DNA from: Pirellulaceae bacterium
Lineage (GTDB): Bacteria; Planctomycetota; Planctomycetia; Pirellulales; Pirellulaceae
Direction: 5' to 3'
Assembly (NCBI GenBank): GCA_026004795.1
Contig: BPJV01000001.1
Span: 716,446-780,445, forward strand
Length of the DNA stretch: 64,000 nucleotides
A program made the position numbers and the translations under genes. The notes beneath the pieces were generated by a model, which was given only the letters and a program-made list of their open reading frames with translations, was not told the origin of the DNA and made no database searches. Below are positions 1-9,132 of this stretch, piece after piece. The number at the start of each line of letters is the position of its first letter. Position 1 is the stretch's first letter.

Positions 1-36
1 CAGCCAGATCGACAGGAGGGCGAAGGTGCGTGCCAT
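1..36 (-). CDS. possible 5' end of a secreted protein gene, cut by window edge
   Basis: A minus-strand ATG at 34-36 opens a frame to the left edge that reads MARTFALLSIWL, which resembles the hydrophobic start of a signal peptide. No clear Shine-Dalgarno sequence precedes it and only 12 codons are visible, so this is a weak call. Confidence 0.25.
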   Translation of the reverse strand, partial: MARTFALLSIWL

Positions 37-82
37 GCAAAGAAAAGAAGGAGGTAAACGCTCCTGATTAGAAAAAACGCAG

Positions 83-155
<73 letters not shown>

Positions 156-525
156 AGCAGAGAATCGGCGGGAGCAGGGCTGAGGCACTGGCCAGTGGGT
201 ACGCGGACGCCGTCAACGTGACAGGTGGACGAAGGAACCGGCCAAATCAGCTGCTCACCGATGGACGAAAATCGTAGGCGGCCGGAGCGTGGGTGTCAAC
301 CGTCCCTGGGCATTCGGTACGGTCTAGGGACACCATCGTCCGGCCAAAGCGCCGGTTGTAGGGTTCTTGCGGAGAAAGTTGGGGAAGAATGTGCGGCAAC
401 CGGGCACCGGAATTCGGTAGGATGATTAGAATGATGAACGATTCCATTCTCATCTCGCCGGACTGGCCATCTTGGGCCGTCATTCCAAATCGCTATGGCA
501 CACGTAACGGAAGGAGAATTCGCCA
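156..525. other. intergenic region, no gene seen
   Basis: Short open frames on both strands have no recognisable protein character. The only clear signal is a Shine-Dalgarno GGAAGGAG at 509-516 serving the GTG start at 526. Confidence 0.5.
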
Positions 526-2148
526 GTGCTTGGCCGCATCTTTGCCACGGTTGTCGGCTGGTTGGTCGTCGTAGTCGGGCACCATGCCGCTGCGCAGTAC
601 CATCCGGAGCACCCCCGAGTGCAGCAGATGGTCGACCAAGGCATCAAGTATTTGCGCGATCCGGCCAATCAGAATGCCAATGTCTATCCCATCGGGGAGC
701 CCATTTTGGTGGGGTATACCGTGTACAAGGTTACTGGAGAGGCCGAGGATCCGCTCGTAGTGCGCGGTCTGCGCGTCGCTCAAGATCTCGCCAATTCACT
801 TCCTAATTGGCGCGAACAGGGCGAGAGCAAGGTCGTGTACGAAGCATCGATCGCGGCCGTGATGTTGGCCACGGTGGATGCGAAAAAGTACGAGCCCGAA
901 TTGGGGCTGATTCTCGATTTCTTACAGCGTATCCAGAAGCCGCATGGCGGTTTTGGGTACCTTGCCAAACCAACCGGTGATACTTCGCAAACGCAATACG
1001 TCATGTTGGCGATGTGGACCTTGGATCAAGTCGGCGTGCCGGTGCCATTTGATTCGGTGGAGGCGACCATCCGATATCTGCGGGCCACCATGGATCCCAG
1101 CGGCGGGTGGGGATACCAAGGAAAGATTGGCGTTGGCCGGTTGGTGCAACAGGACACGGTCACCAAGTCGTTGGCTACAGCCGGGGCCGGCGCTTTATTA
1201 ATTGGTGCTGATATCTTGGGCTTGTTTGGCAAACGACGACGCATGGGAGAAGAGGACGAAGGGATTCCTGAGGCCTTCGTTCGTGTCGACTTATTGGACA
1301 AGCAACAGCGGAAGCGAATCGAGCTTACTCGGGCCGATATCGAAGGGCCCTTGTCGCTGGCATTGCGCTACCAACAGCAGCATGCGAGATTTGCCGGGGG
1401 CTACTGGTACTATTACTGGCGTTATTCGCAAGAGCGCTTTGAAAGTTTCCTGGAAATCGTCAATGGCAAGCAGGAGAAGAGCCCCGCCTGGTACAACGAG
1501 GGGGTGGAGGACCTTGCCAAGCGACAGAACGACGAAGGCGGTTGGAGCGCCGAAACGATGAGCCCGGCCAACATCAACACCGCCTTCGCCATCCTGTTTC
1601 TCATCCGTTCGACGCAAAAGGCGATCGGCAAAATCGATGAAGGGTTGGCTTTCGGAGGATATGGACTGCCGACCGACATCTCGAACGTTCGTTTGATGGG
1701 CAATCGCATTGTAAGTGAAGCGGAAACGTCGGTGCAAAACCTGTTGGAGATGCTGGAGAAGGATGAAGCGAGCAACATCCAGGTCTCGCTGGTCCCTGAC
1801 CATCTGAAGCTCAGCGATGATCCTCAAGAGCGTCAGGCACAGGTCGCCAGGTTGTCGCGATTGTTGGTGAGCGGGAATTATGCCGCACGACGCGTGGCGG
1901 CCAAATTGCTGGGACGCTCCGATGACATCGCAGTCGCCCCCGATCTGATCTTCGCGTTAACCGATCCCGACCCGATGGTTCCCAAAATCGCCGAAGAGAG
2001 TCTGCGGTTGCTCAGTCGCAAGCTGTTGGTGCGTCACTTCGGCGACGAGCCTCCGACCTATCAGCAGCGAGCCGATGCCGTCGATTTCTGGAAACGGTGG
2101 TACTTGGGACTCCAGCCCGACTATGTGTTCATCGATCGGACGCCTTGA
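526..2148 (+). CDS. secreted prenyltransferase/squalene-oxidase-repeat protein
   Basis: The 540-residue protein starts at GTG, set by GGAAGGAG nine bases upstream. Residues 1-24 look like a signal peptide ending in AAAQ. The body has alpha/alpha-barrel repeats of the prenyltransferase/squalene oxidase type: GGFGY near residue 146, GGWGY near 193 and GGWS near 335, each followed by a helix. The C-terminal ~110 residues look like helical HEAT-type repeats. The acidic DxDD motif of true squalene cyclases is not evident, so catalysis is doubtful. Such proteins commonly sit next to ExbB/ExbD genes in planctomycetes and may act as periplasmic scaffolds. It is probably the first gene of the operon that runs to 13.7 kb. 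Confidence 0.85.
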   Translation: MLGRIFATVVGWLVVVVGHHAAAQYHPEHPRVQQMVDQGIKYLRDPANQNANVYPIGEPILVGYTVYKVTGEAEDPLVVRGLRVAQDLANSLPNWREQGESKVVYEASIAAVMLATVDAKKYEPELGLILDFLQRIQKPHGGFGYLAKPTGDTSQTQYVMLAMWTLDQVGVPVPFDSVEATIRYLRATMDPSGGWGYQGKIGVGRLVQQDTVTKSLATAGAGALLIGADILGLFGKRRRMGEEDEGIPEAFVRVDLLDKQQRKRIELTRADIEGPLSLALRYQQQHARFAGGYWYYYWRYSQERFESFLEIVNGKQEKSPAWYNEGVEDLAKRQNDEGGWSAETMSPANINTAFAILFLIRSTQKAIGKIDEGLAFGGYGLPTDISNVRLMGNRIVSEAETSVQNLLEMLEKDEASNIQVSLVPDHLKLSDDPQERQAQVARLSRLLVSGNYAARRVAAKLLGRSDDIAVAPDLIFALTDPDPMVPKIAEESLRLLSRKLLVRHFGDEPPTYQQRADAVDFWKRWYLGLQPDYVFIDRTP

Positions 2149-2213
2149 GCCGTTGCCATTGTTTTCCGACTACTGGATACGGAGTTCGTTAGGACAAGGG
2201 AAAGAAGAGACTT

Positions 2214-3146
2214 ATGAGTGATACTGCGACGACTCCCGAGCCCACGTCGAAGTCCTCGGCCCCAGCCGCCAAGCCGGTGGAGGTGGTGACGCTGAAGACG
2301 CAGAAGGTGGATATCGTTGCCAGCTTGTTACTGAGCTTGTTGTATATCATCGGCCTGGTCGTCTTCTTGCTGTTCATCGTCTGGTTGACCGAGAATTTTA
2401 CTTGGCGCGCGGGCGATATTAAGGTGCTGGAGGAAAACGTCGCTGGACGCGGCGATCACGCAGAGGGATTCGAGCGGGATATCGAACCGCCGGGTGCCGA
2501 AGAGGTCGAGGAGTTGGCCGAACCCTCGTTGGCGGAGACGCTGGAAGCGGTGACCGAAGCGGCGACCTCGGTGGCGGCCAGCGTCGATGCCATCGACTCC
2601 AATTCAATGGCCAGCGTTACCGGCACGGGGCGCGGCGATAGCCGACCTCCCGGTCCCCTCGGGGAAGGAGATGACATCGTCCCGCGATTCGAGAGATGGG
2701 AGCTGAAGTTTCAAGCCAAAGGGTTGAAGCAGTACGCCGAGCAACTGGACTTTTACAAGATCGAATTGGCGTGTATCGGCGGTGGCGTGTCGACCGTCGA
2801 TTATGCCTTCAACTTTACCCGCGGACCACAAAAACGCTCGGGAACCAGTGCCGAGGAAAACAAGCTCGGACGGTTGTATTTCATGTGGCGCACCGAGACT
2901 CCTTTGCGCGACTATGAACGCCAACTGTTGCAGCAGGCGGGAATCCCTACCCAGGGGAGGCAAATGCTGAAGTTTATTCCCAAGGACCTGGAAAACCTCT
3001 TGGCGAATATCGAGCTCGAGTACGCCAAGAGCAAAGGGCACAGCAGTGTCAAAGAGATCGAAAAGACGGTATTCGAGTCGCGGCCGACGGCATCTGGGTT
3101 CGAGTTTACCGTCATAGAACAACGGTATCGGACTCCGCGCGGGTGA
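2214..3146 (+). CDS. single-pass membrane protein of unknown function
   Basis: The protein has 310 residues. A polar N-terminal tail (1-30) precedes one hydrophobic segment at about 36-58, then an acidic Ala/Glu-rich linker (about 70-125) and a folded C-terminal region of about 160 residues. The linker should keep the C-terminal domain away from the membrane in the periplasm. A purine-rich GGGAAAGAAGAG precedes the ATG. The gene lies 65 bases after the repeat protein and upstream of exbB in the same direction. I do not recognise the family; an accessory role in the proton-channel complex is inferred from position only. Confidence 0.75.
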   Translation: MSDTATTPEPTSKSSAPAAKPVEVVTLKTQKVDIVASLLLSLLYIIGLVVFLLFIVWLTENFTWRAGDIKVLEENVAGRGDHAEGFERDIEPPGAEEVEELAEPSLAETLEAVTEAATSVAASVDAIDSNSMASVTGTGRGDSRPPGPLGEGDDIVPRFERWELKFQAKGLKQYAEQLDFYKIELACIGGGVSTVDYAFNFTRGPQKRSGTSAEENKLGRLYFMWRTETPLRDYERQLLQQAGIPTQGRQMLKFIPKDLENLLANIELEYAKSKGHSSVKEIEKTVFESRPTASGFEFTVIEQRYRTPRG

Positions 3147-3621
3147 ACCAGGCAAGGTGACGACAATAGTAAGACACTGGTAGATATTGGATATAAAGTG
3201 AAGGTAGCGTAAGAAGAGGTGGCGTCCTGCGGGCTGTCTTGTGATTTTTTGTCCCTTCGCAGCGTTCACTTCTCGCAGGCTGCCCCCAGCCAAATATAAT
3301 GACTTCTTTCAGGCCTTTATGACTCATCAAACGTTGCCATGTTTCCTGGAAGAAGTCGCCCGCAGGGGAGGGATGCACCCCTTCGGGTGGCTCGCGTCAG
3401 CCCGGATGCATGCCTACCGGAGCACGACCCCAACGCCGCCATCGGCCCAACGTAAACAGCACCGGTGGATCGCTGTCGGTGTCGCCGCCACCGACCGAAG
3501 TCCGGACAGGGACGATGGACTCGCCGGAAAAGGGGACTATTCTTCGTGCTCTTCAAGATTGAGAGGTATTTTTCAGAGAAGCCTTACTGCAGTTTCCGCT
3601 TGAGCAAGAGAAGAGAAAGAC
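3147..3621. other. 475-bp gap inside the operon
   Basis: I see no convincing coding frame. The stretch contains GC-rich short inverted sequences around 3365-3400 (ACCCCTTCGGGTGG) and 3520-3540. Given its length it may carry a promoter for exbB onward, but no confident -35/-10 pair is visible. Confidence 0.4.
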
Positions 3622-4272
3622 ATGCCACAGACGGTTTATGATTGGATCGGTTTGGCGGATTACATCGCCTTGGCGTCCGTCGCTTTGTTTGGTGCGTTTT
3701 GTTGCGTGCTGGTGTGGACGCGAGTGGGCCAGAAGTGGTTTAAGACGGAGGAGGAGCAGGATGCCTTCCTGGACAGCATCGAGCCGGATTTGATCTCCGG
3801 CAACTTCGACGCGGTAGAACAAGCGTGTGAGGGAGATGATCGAGCCATTCCCATGTTGGTGGCGTTGGGGGTGGCCAACCGCTCTCTGGGATATGCCAAA
3901 GTAAAGCACTTGCTCACCGAGCGTTTTCAGCGCGATGTTTTGGCGGACTTGGAACGCAACATTAGTTGGGTCACCACGGTGATCAAAACGGCACCGATGT
4001 TAGGATTGTTCGGAACGGTCACCGGTATGATTGGAGCATTTGCCACGTTGGCCACCGCCCAGTCGGTCGATCCGACCAAGTTGGCGAAGGATATTAACGT
4101 CGCGCTGTACACCACCGCCATCGGATTGGCGATTGCAATTCCCTTGGTCATGGCGCTCAATGCCGTAAACAACCGGATTCGTCACATGGAAGAGTTGGTC
4201 GGTGGAGGCATCACACGCTTCTTGGAGGCGTTCCGTATCGGCTTGGAAAAGCAACGACGCCGAGCAGGATAA
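3622..4272 (+). CDS. MotA/TolQ/ExbB proton channel family protein
   Basis: The protein has 216 residues with three hydrophobic segments at about 13-33, 117-140 and 160-182. The family signature GLFGTVTGM lies at 128-136. Members form a pentameric inner-membrane channel that couples the proton motive force to work in the periplasm, together with ExbD/TolR-type proteins. Two such partners follow immediately (4430 and 4931), so a working stator is likely. The start ATG is preceded by AAGAGAAGAGAAAG. Its cargo or client cannot be told from sequence; a TonB-like protein is not visible in this window. Confidence 0.93.
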   Translation: MPQTVYDWIGLADYIALASVALFGAFCCVLVWTRVGQKWFKTEEEQDAFLDSIEPDLISGNFDAVEQACEGDDRAIPMLVALGVANRSLGYAKVKHLLTERFQRDVLADLERNISWVTTVIKTAPMLGLFGTVTGMIGAFATLATAQSVDPTKLAKDINVALYTTAIGLAIAIPLVMALNAVNNRIRHMEELVGGGITRFLEAFRIGLEKQRRRAG

Positions 4273-4429
4273 GGCAACCGATGCGTGTGGGGGTGCCGCG
4301 GACGGCGGTGGCGCGCGGAGCAGCTCGCGATGATGGTTAGCGCGGAGCAGCTCCCAGGTGGAAGCTGGCTTGGGTCGTGCCACGGACAGCAGTTGGTGAT
4401 GACTTCAATCGTGGAGGGTTGAAAAGAAG

Positions 4430-4921
4430 ATGGCTGATGCAATCGCTCCCCCGCCTACGGAGGAAGACTGGGAGGTCGAGGAACCGTTCTTAAGGCCTCG
4501 TCCAGCGGGTACCGACGATGAACTCGACATCACACCGATGATCGACATTACCTTTCTGCTGCTGATTTTCTTTCTCGTCTCTTCGAAGATGAATGCCGAA
4601 CAGGCGGTCGAGCTGCCGAAAGCGCGGCATGGGGGCGTCGTGGCCGGGAAGGAATCGGTGATCATTCTTGTCAAGCGTGGAACCGGTGAGCAGGCCGAGG
4701 TACAGCGTGCCGACGGTACCCCATTTTCTCCTGATATCGATCAGCAGAATGCGGAGATTGCTGAATACGTCACGCAGGGGTTGGATGCGGGCAAGAAGCA
4801 CGTTCTGGTCAAAGCGGAAGGGAGCGTCCGCCGGGGTGAAATTCAGCGAGTCAGTGAGGCAATCTCCGAGGCGTTGGAGGAGGGGGAGGTGATCCATTAC
4901 GCGGTGTTAGAACAGGGGTAG
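4430..4921 (+). CDS. ExbD/TolR family protein
   Basis: The protein has 163 residues: a short cytoplasmic tail, one transmembrane helix at about 36-55 and a periplasmic domain. The helix starts with TPMIDITFLLLIFF, the family signature, and Asp39 matches the proton-relay aspartate. It follows exbB by 157 bases, a gap holding a partial direct repeat of GCGGAGCAGCTC (about 4315-4365). It lies ten bases ahead of the second exbD-like gene and is probably co-transcribed with it. Confidence 0.92.
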   Translation: MADAIAPPPTEEDWEVEEPFLRPRPAGTDDELDITPMIDITFLLLIFFLVSSKMNAEQAVELPKARHGGVVAGKESVIILVKRGTGEQAEVQRADGTPFSPDIDQQNAEIAEYVTQGLDAGKKHVLVKAEGSVRRGEIQRVSEAISEALEEGEVIHYAVLEQG

Positions 4922-4930
4922 GGGCGTACC

Positions 4931-5677
4931 ATGGCAATTCGTTTTCAGTGTCCATCGTGTCAGCTCGTTCGTGCCGTCAATGAACGATTGCTTGGCCGGC
5001 ACATCAAGTGTCCTGGATGCGAGAACATGGTGCGTCTGCCGTCACCGGAGGAGATCGAGCGGGCACGTGTGGATCAAGCCGCCGCGCGACGGAAGCAAGC
5101 GGCGCAGGGGCCTACCACGGTGGTAGTCCAGCCGACGGTGTTGTCCTCTCCCGCTACCGCGGCGCTATCGCCCGAGGAGCGCTGGGAGGCAGAGGAGCGA
5201 GCGTTGGCGGCCGCTCAGACCTCCTTCAAGAAAGTGGCGCGCAAAGAAGAAAACGACATGGATATGACGCCCATGGTGGACGTCACGTTCCTGCTGCTGA
5301 TCTTTTTCATGATCACGGCGTCGTTCAGCGTCCAGAAAGCCTTCAAGACACCGGCCCAAACGCGAGACGATCCGAGCATGAATCCGATCCAGCAACCGGA
5401 AGAAGATAATCCCGATATCGTGACCGTGCAGATTGACGAATTCAATGCGTTTAACGTGATCACCACCGATTGGGATCGCCCGGCGGGAAGCAAGCAGGAT
5501 CTTATCGTTCTTCTAAATCAGGCTCGTCAAGGTGATTCATCTGGGAATCAGCCGACGCGAGTGGTTGTACAAGCCCACGAAGATTCCATTCATGCGGCGT
5601 TGGTTGACGCATTGGATGCGGGGCGCGAAGTAGGATTTGAAAGTTTCGAAGTCACCACTGTGGAGCAGTTTGATTGA
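4931..5677 (+). CDS. ExbD/TolR family protein with N-terminal zinc-ribbon-like domain
   Basis: The protein has 248 residues. Residues 1-35 carry two CxxC pairs (Cys7/Cys10 and Cys27/Cys30) typical of a small zinc ribbon. A charged linker (40-110) follows, then the ExbD helix MTPMVDVTFLLLIFF at about 111-128 with the proton-relay Asp117, then a periplasmic domain. The extra ribbon should lie in the cytoplasm and is unusual for ExbD; it may bind a cytoplasmic partner. The stop overlaps the next start (TGATG), suggesting translational coupling. Confidence 0.9.
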   Translation: MAIRFQCPSCQLVRAVNERLLGRHIKCPGCENMVRLPSPEEIERARVDQAAARRKQAAQGPTTVVVQPTVLSSPATAALSPEERWEAEERALAAAQTSFKKVARKEENDMDMTPMVDVTFLLLIFFMITASFSVQKAFKTPAQTRDDPSMNPIQQPEEDNPDIVTVQIDEFNAFNVITTDWDRPAGSKQDLIVLLNQARQGDSSGNQPTRVVVQAHEDSIHAALVDALDAGREVGFESFEVTTVEQFD

Positions 5678-8600
5678 TGCGTAGCATGGCACAGCAATTC
5701 ATCGATTTGCTTGAGAAGCGTCAGCTGCTTGCGCCCGAAATCATTGAAGAATTGCGGCGGCAAGTAGCCGAGAGCGCTACTCGGTTAACTCCAGAACTTC
5801 TAGCGAAATTGCTGGTCGACAATGGGCATCTGACCAAGTTTCAGGCCACCAAGTTGATTGCCGAGGTGAAAGAGGCGGCGTCCCACGAAGCTGGCTCATC
5901 GGCCCAGCCCACTGAAGGTACGGCGGGTGATGCTGCCGAGGACGAGGAGTTGGGGTTTGCTCCTGAGCATGCGGGCTCGGCGCCGCAGACTGCTGCTGCG
6001 AATTCCTCACCTGTCGACGAGGTACCGGTGGCGGCCGTGTTTGTCGATGATGAGCCGGTCGAGGAGAAAGTGGAGGGCGACGGGGAAGAACCGGTGGCGA
6101 CGGTGGAGGTGGAGGCAGTGGTGGCCGTCGAGCCGTTGGTGGTCGAACCTGCCGCGGAAGCGACAGCCACGGATGGCCTCGGTGGCGAAGGCGTCCAGCG
6201 GCCCGCGCGTCCGGTACGCAAAACCGTCAAGGACAAGAATCCATGGGATTCTTACCGCATCCTTGGCCGCGCCGTCATGCTGTCGTTGTTGTTGATCGCG
6301 TTGGTACTGCTTGTTTTTTACTTCTGGCGCGGGAATGCGGACGAGCATCTCAAGCGGGCTGACGAAATGTATGAGTCGCGATCGTATGAAACGGCAGCCA
6401 CGCTTTACGAAGATTTTACCGAGAAATGGCCCACGCACGAAAAGGCTTCCTATGCCAAGGTGCGCGCGGTGTTGGCCAGCTTGCGCGACGCGACCGAATT
6501 GGCCCCCGATCCCTTGATTGGCCTGGAACGCGTCATGGAGTTGGTGCCAGGTTTGGTGGGAGAGCCCGGTTTGCCCGAGCAACAGTCGGATCTGGCCGGC
6601 GTGCTAATCAATCTTGCCGAAAAATTTAATCAACGCGCCGATAAGACTCCGGAAACAGCCAAACGAAAAACGTTGATGAACGAAATGGAGAAACTACTCG
6701 ATTTGATCAACAATCCTCAGTTTGTCGGCCCCACCCAGCGGGGGCAATACGCACCTACGTTGCAACGTATCGCCGAGGATCGACAGCGCATCCTACGCGA
6801 GATCAACCGCGATGAAGAGTTGATGCGTGCGCTGGCGGAGATGGATAAGTTGCTGGATGCCAAGGAGACGTTGGCCGCTTATCGGGTGCGGGAGCAGTTG
6901 ATCGACACCTATCCCCTCCTGGAGGCCAATCCGCAGGTGATCGAACGGGTCGAACGGGCGACGGAGATTCTTCAGGAGTCGGTCGAGCCAGCTACGCTTG
7001 CCCTCCAGCGCGCCGATAGTCCTCCCCAAGTCGGCCCACGCGATGTGCACGTGTTGACACACCGGCGGGGCAAGCGGACCGAAGAGCTGCAGGACCAGGT
7101 TGTTTTCGTGCGTGCCGGGGGGGCTGCATTCGGTATCGATGGAGTTTCCGGAGGAGTTCTGTGGCGGCATTTCGTGGGACGCCAACTGCAACAGCATCCA
7201 CTGCGGATCGGCGAAGGTCGTGATGCCGACGCGCTGGTGTACACGGAAGCCGACGGCAGGCTGGTGCGCTTGGATGGTCGAACGGGCGCGGCAGAATGGT
7301 ATCTCGCTTTGGATACGACGATCTTGCCGCCAGTTCTCGAAGGGGAAGAGGTTTTCGTGGCGACACGCGAGGGGCAAGTCCTGTCGATCGATGTCGTCAG
7401 TGGCCAGATGCGGTGGATGCGTCAGCTTCCTCAGGCGGTGGAGGTCGCACCGGGAGCCGCGCTGGGCAAGCCGTACGTGTATGTCCTGGGAGAGCATTCG
7501 AACCTCTACGTGCTGTCTCGACGAGATGGTAAGTGTGTCCAGGTTCTATACACCGGCCACCGCGCCGGCTCGATCGCAGTACGCCCGACAATCCTGTTAG
7601 GGTTGATGTTCTTGTTCGAAAACATCTCGGCGGAGAACGGTGCCATCCGCATTTTGCAGACGACCGCTGAAGGGATGGGCACGAAGGATGTGCAACTACC
7701 CATCACCGTCGACGGGAATGTCACCGTCCCGCCGACGCAAGCCGGACGGCGACTGATCGTCCATACGGATCTCGGGCAAATCCTTGTCTTGGATGTCGAG
7801 CCTACCGAGGAGAAAGATAAAGTGGTCGTCGCCGCCAAGGTGCCGAAGAACCTGATCCATCCCCAGTTGTCGTGGTCGGTGTTCGATAACAACGTTTTGT
7901 GGGTGGCCAATACGCGATTCAGCCGCTTCAATTATCAAGTTTCGCTTGGCAAGTTGGATCGAGCATGGATCAAAAACGATGGGGACCTGTTCCTCGGTCC
8001 ACCAGTGAAGTTTGGTGAGGCGATCGTGCATGTTCGTCAGCCGCAAGGAAGCTCGGCGGTGCGTGTCGCGGCGGTTGATCCAGAGACCGGTGATGCGTTT
8101 TGGGAAGCGGATCTGGCGGTGCCGATTCCCTGGGTCGGCCTGGCGGATGGCTCGGTCGATGCCATTGCCGCTGCGGGGATGCTCTTTCGGTGGGACGATG
8201 AGCCCTTGGTTGCGCAAGCGGTGGTCGATGCGGGACAGGGGAAACCGCAGCTGAATTTCGACCATCCGGTCGAGTTGGCTGATGGGCTGGTAGTGTTACA
8301 CAATACCGCGCGGGTGAATCAAATCGCGGTGCATCCACGCAATCGGGATCCGGAATTGCAATTGTTACTGGCCAATTTGGGGACGGCCGCACCGGCTTGT
8401 CCCCCGGTGGCTGCGGGCGCCTACGTGGCCTTCGGCTTGGACAATGGACAATTCGTGTTGATCGATCCATCGAACGGTTCTCAGCCGTTCCCTCCTTATC
8501 AATTGCCCATGAAACCGGGACGAACGGTATCGTGGAACCAGCCGGTGTATGACGCTGCTGGGCAGTCCTTGGTAGTGGCTTCGAGTCTGCAAAAACTCGT

Positions 8601-9132
8601 CCGTTTGAGTACGGCGGGTGGGTTGCGTCCGCTCAATGAAATCGACTTAGAAGATCCGTTCGACGGTCCGCTGGCCGGTAGTGGCGGACGCATCTTCGCC
8701 GTGGCCGCCACTGGGCAAGGAGATGCACTTGAGGTCTACGATGCTACGAGTCTGGAACGGATAGGACGTTCCGCGTTGACCGGCAGTCGGCTGGCCGGGC
8801 CTTTCCCTCTTTCTGTCGGTGGCGTTGTGCAAACATCCGCCTACGTTCTGCGGTTCGATGCCCAGGGAGATCCGCTGTGGTCGCTGGCTCAGCTCCAGGG
8901 GGCGCTGGTCGGCGCGCCGGTGGAACTGGCTGGCGGCGAGTTGTTGGTGGCAACCAGAGATGGTCTGTTGATGCGGGTTGCCGATGATGCCGGAACGATT
9001 GTTGGTGTCTACGATCTGATGCAAGGAATTGCTGCTCCACCGTTGCTTGACGGTGAGGGCACGCTGTGGGTGGGCAGCCGCGAGGGAGCCGTCCTGAAAG
9101 TCCGCTTAGAGGAATTCGAGGTGCAGCAATGA
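5677..9132 (+). CDS. membrane-anchored PQQ-like beta-propeller protein
   Basis: The protein has about 1151 residues. I chose the ATG at 5677 because it overlaps the previous stop as TGATG; a TTG three bases earlier and an ATG at 5686 are alternatives. Residues 1-60 resemble the helical N-terminal module common on planctomycete signalling proteins (NGHLTKFQATKLI). A Glu/Val/Ala-rich linker leads to one transmembrane helix at about 205-225, then tetratricopeptide-like helices, then PQQ-type repeats from about residue 465 onward (blocks such as VFVATREGQVLSIDVVSGQ). The propeller is predicted to be periplasmic. The next start overlaps its stop (ATGA at 9129). Confidence 0.85.
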   Translation: MRSMAQQFIDLLEKRQLLAPEIIEELRRQVAESATRLTPELLAKLLVDNGHLTKFQATKLIAEVKEAASHEAGSSAQPTEGTAGDAAEDEELGFAPEHAGSAPQTAAANSSPVDEVPVAAVFVDDEPVEEKVEGDGEEPVATVEVEAVVAVEPLVVEPAAEATATDGLGGEGVQRPARPVRKTVKDKNPWDSYRILGRAVMLSLLLIALVLLVFYFWRGNADEHLKRADEMYESRSYETAATLYEDFTEKWPTHEKASYAKVRAVLASLRDATELAPDPLIGLERVMELVPGLVGEPGLPEQQSDLAGVLINLAEKFNQRADKTPETAKRKTLMNEMEKLLDLINNPQFVGPTQRGQYAPTLQRIAEDRQRILREINRDEELMRALAEMDKLLDAKETLAAYRVREQLIDTYPLLEANPQVIERVERATEILQESVEPATLALQRADSPPQVGPRDVHVLTHRRGKRTEELQDQVVFVRAGGAAFGIDGVSGGVLWRHFVGRQLQQHPLRIGEGRDADALVYTEADGRLVRLDGRTGAAEWYLALDTTILPPVLEGEEVFVATREGQVLSIDVVSGQMRWMRQLPQAVEVAPGAALGKPYVYVLGEHSNLYVLSRRDGKCVQVLYTGHRAGSIAVRPTILLGLMFLFENISAENGAIRILQTTAEGMGTKDVQLPITVDGNVTVPPTQAGRRLIVHTDLGQILVLDVEPTEEKDKVVVAAKVPKNLIHPQLSWSVFDNNVLWVANTRFSRFNYQVSLGKLDRAWIKNDGDLFLGPPVKFGEAIVHVRQPQGSSAVRVAAVDPETGDAFWEADLAVPIPWVGLADGSVDAIAAAGMLFRWDDEPLVAQAVVDAGQGKPQLNFDHPVELADGLVVLHNTARVNQIAVHPRNRDPELQLLLANLGTAAPACPPVAAGAYVAFGLDNGQFVLIDPSNGSQPFPPYQLPMKPGRTVSWNQPVYDAAGQSLVVASSLQKLVRLSTAGGLRPLNEIDLEDPFDGPLAGSGGRIFAVAATGQGDALEVYDATSLERIGRSALTGSRLAGPFPLSVGGVVQTSAYVLRFDAQGDPLWSLAQLQGALVGAPVELAGGELLVATRDGLLMRVADDAGTIVGVYDLMQGIAAPPLLDGEGTLWVGSREGAVLKVRLEEFEVQQ

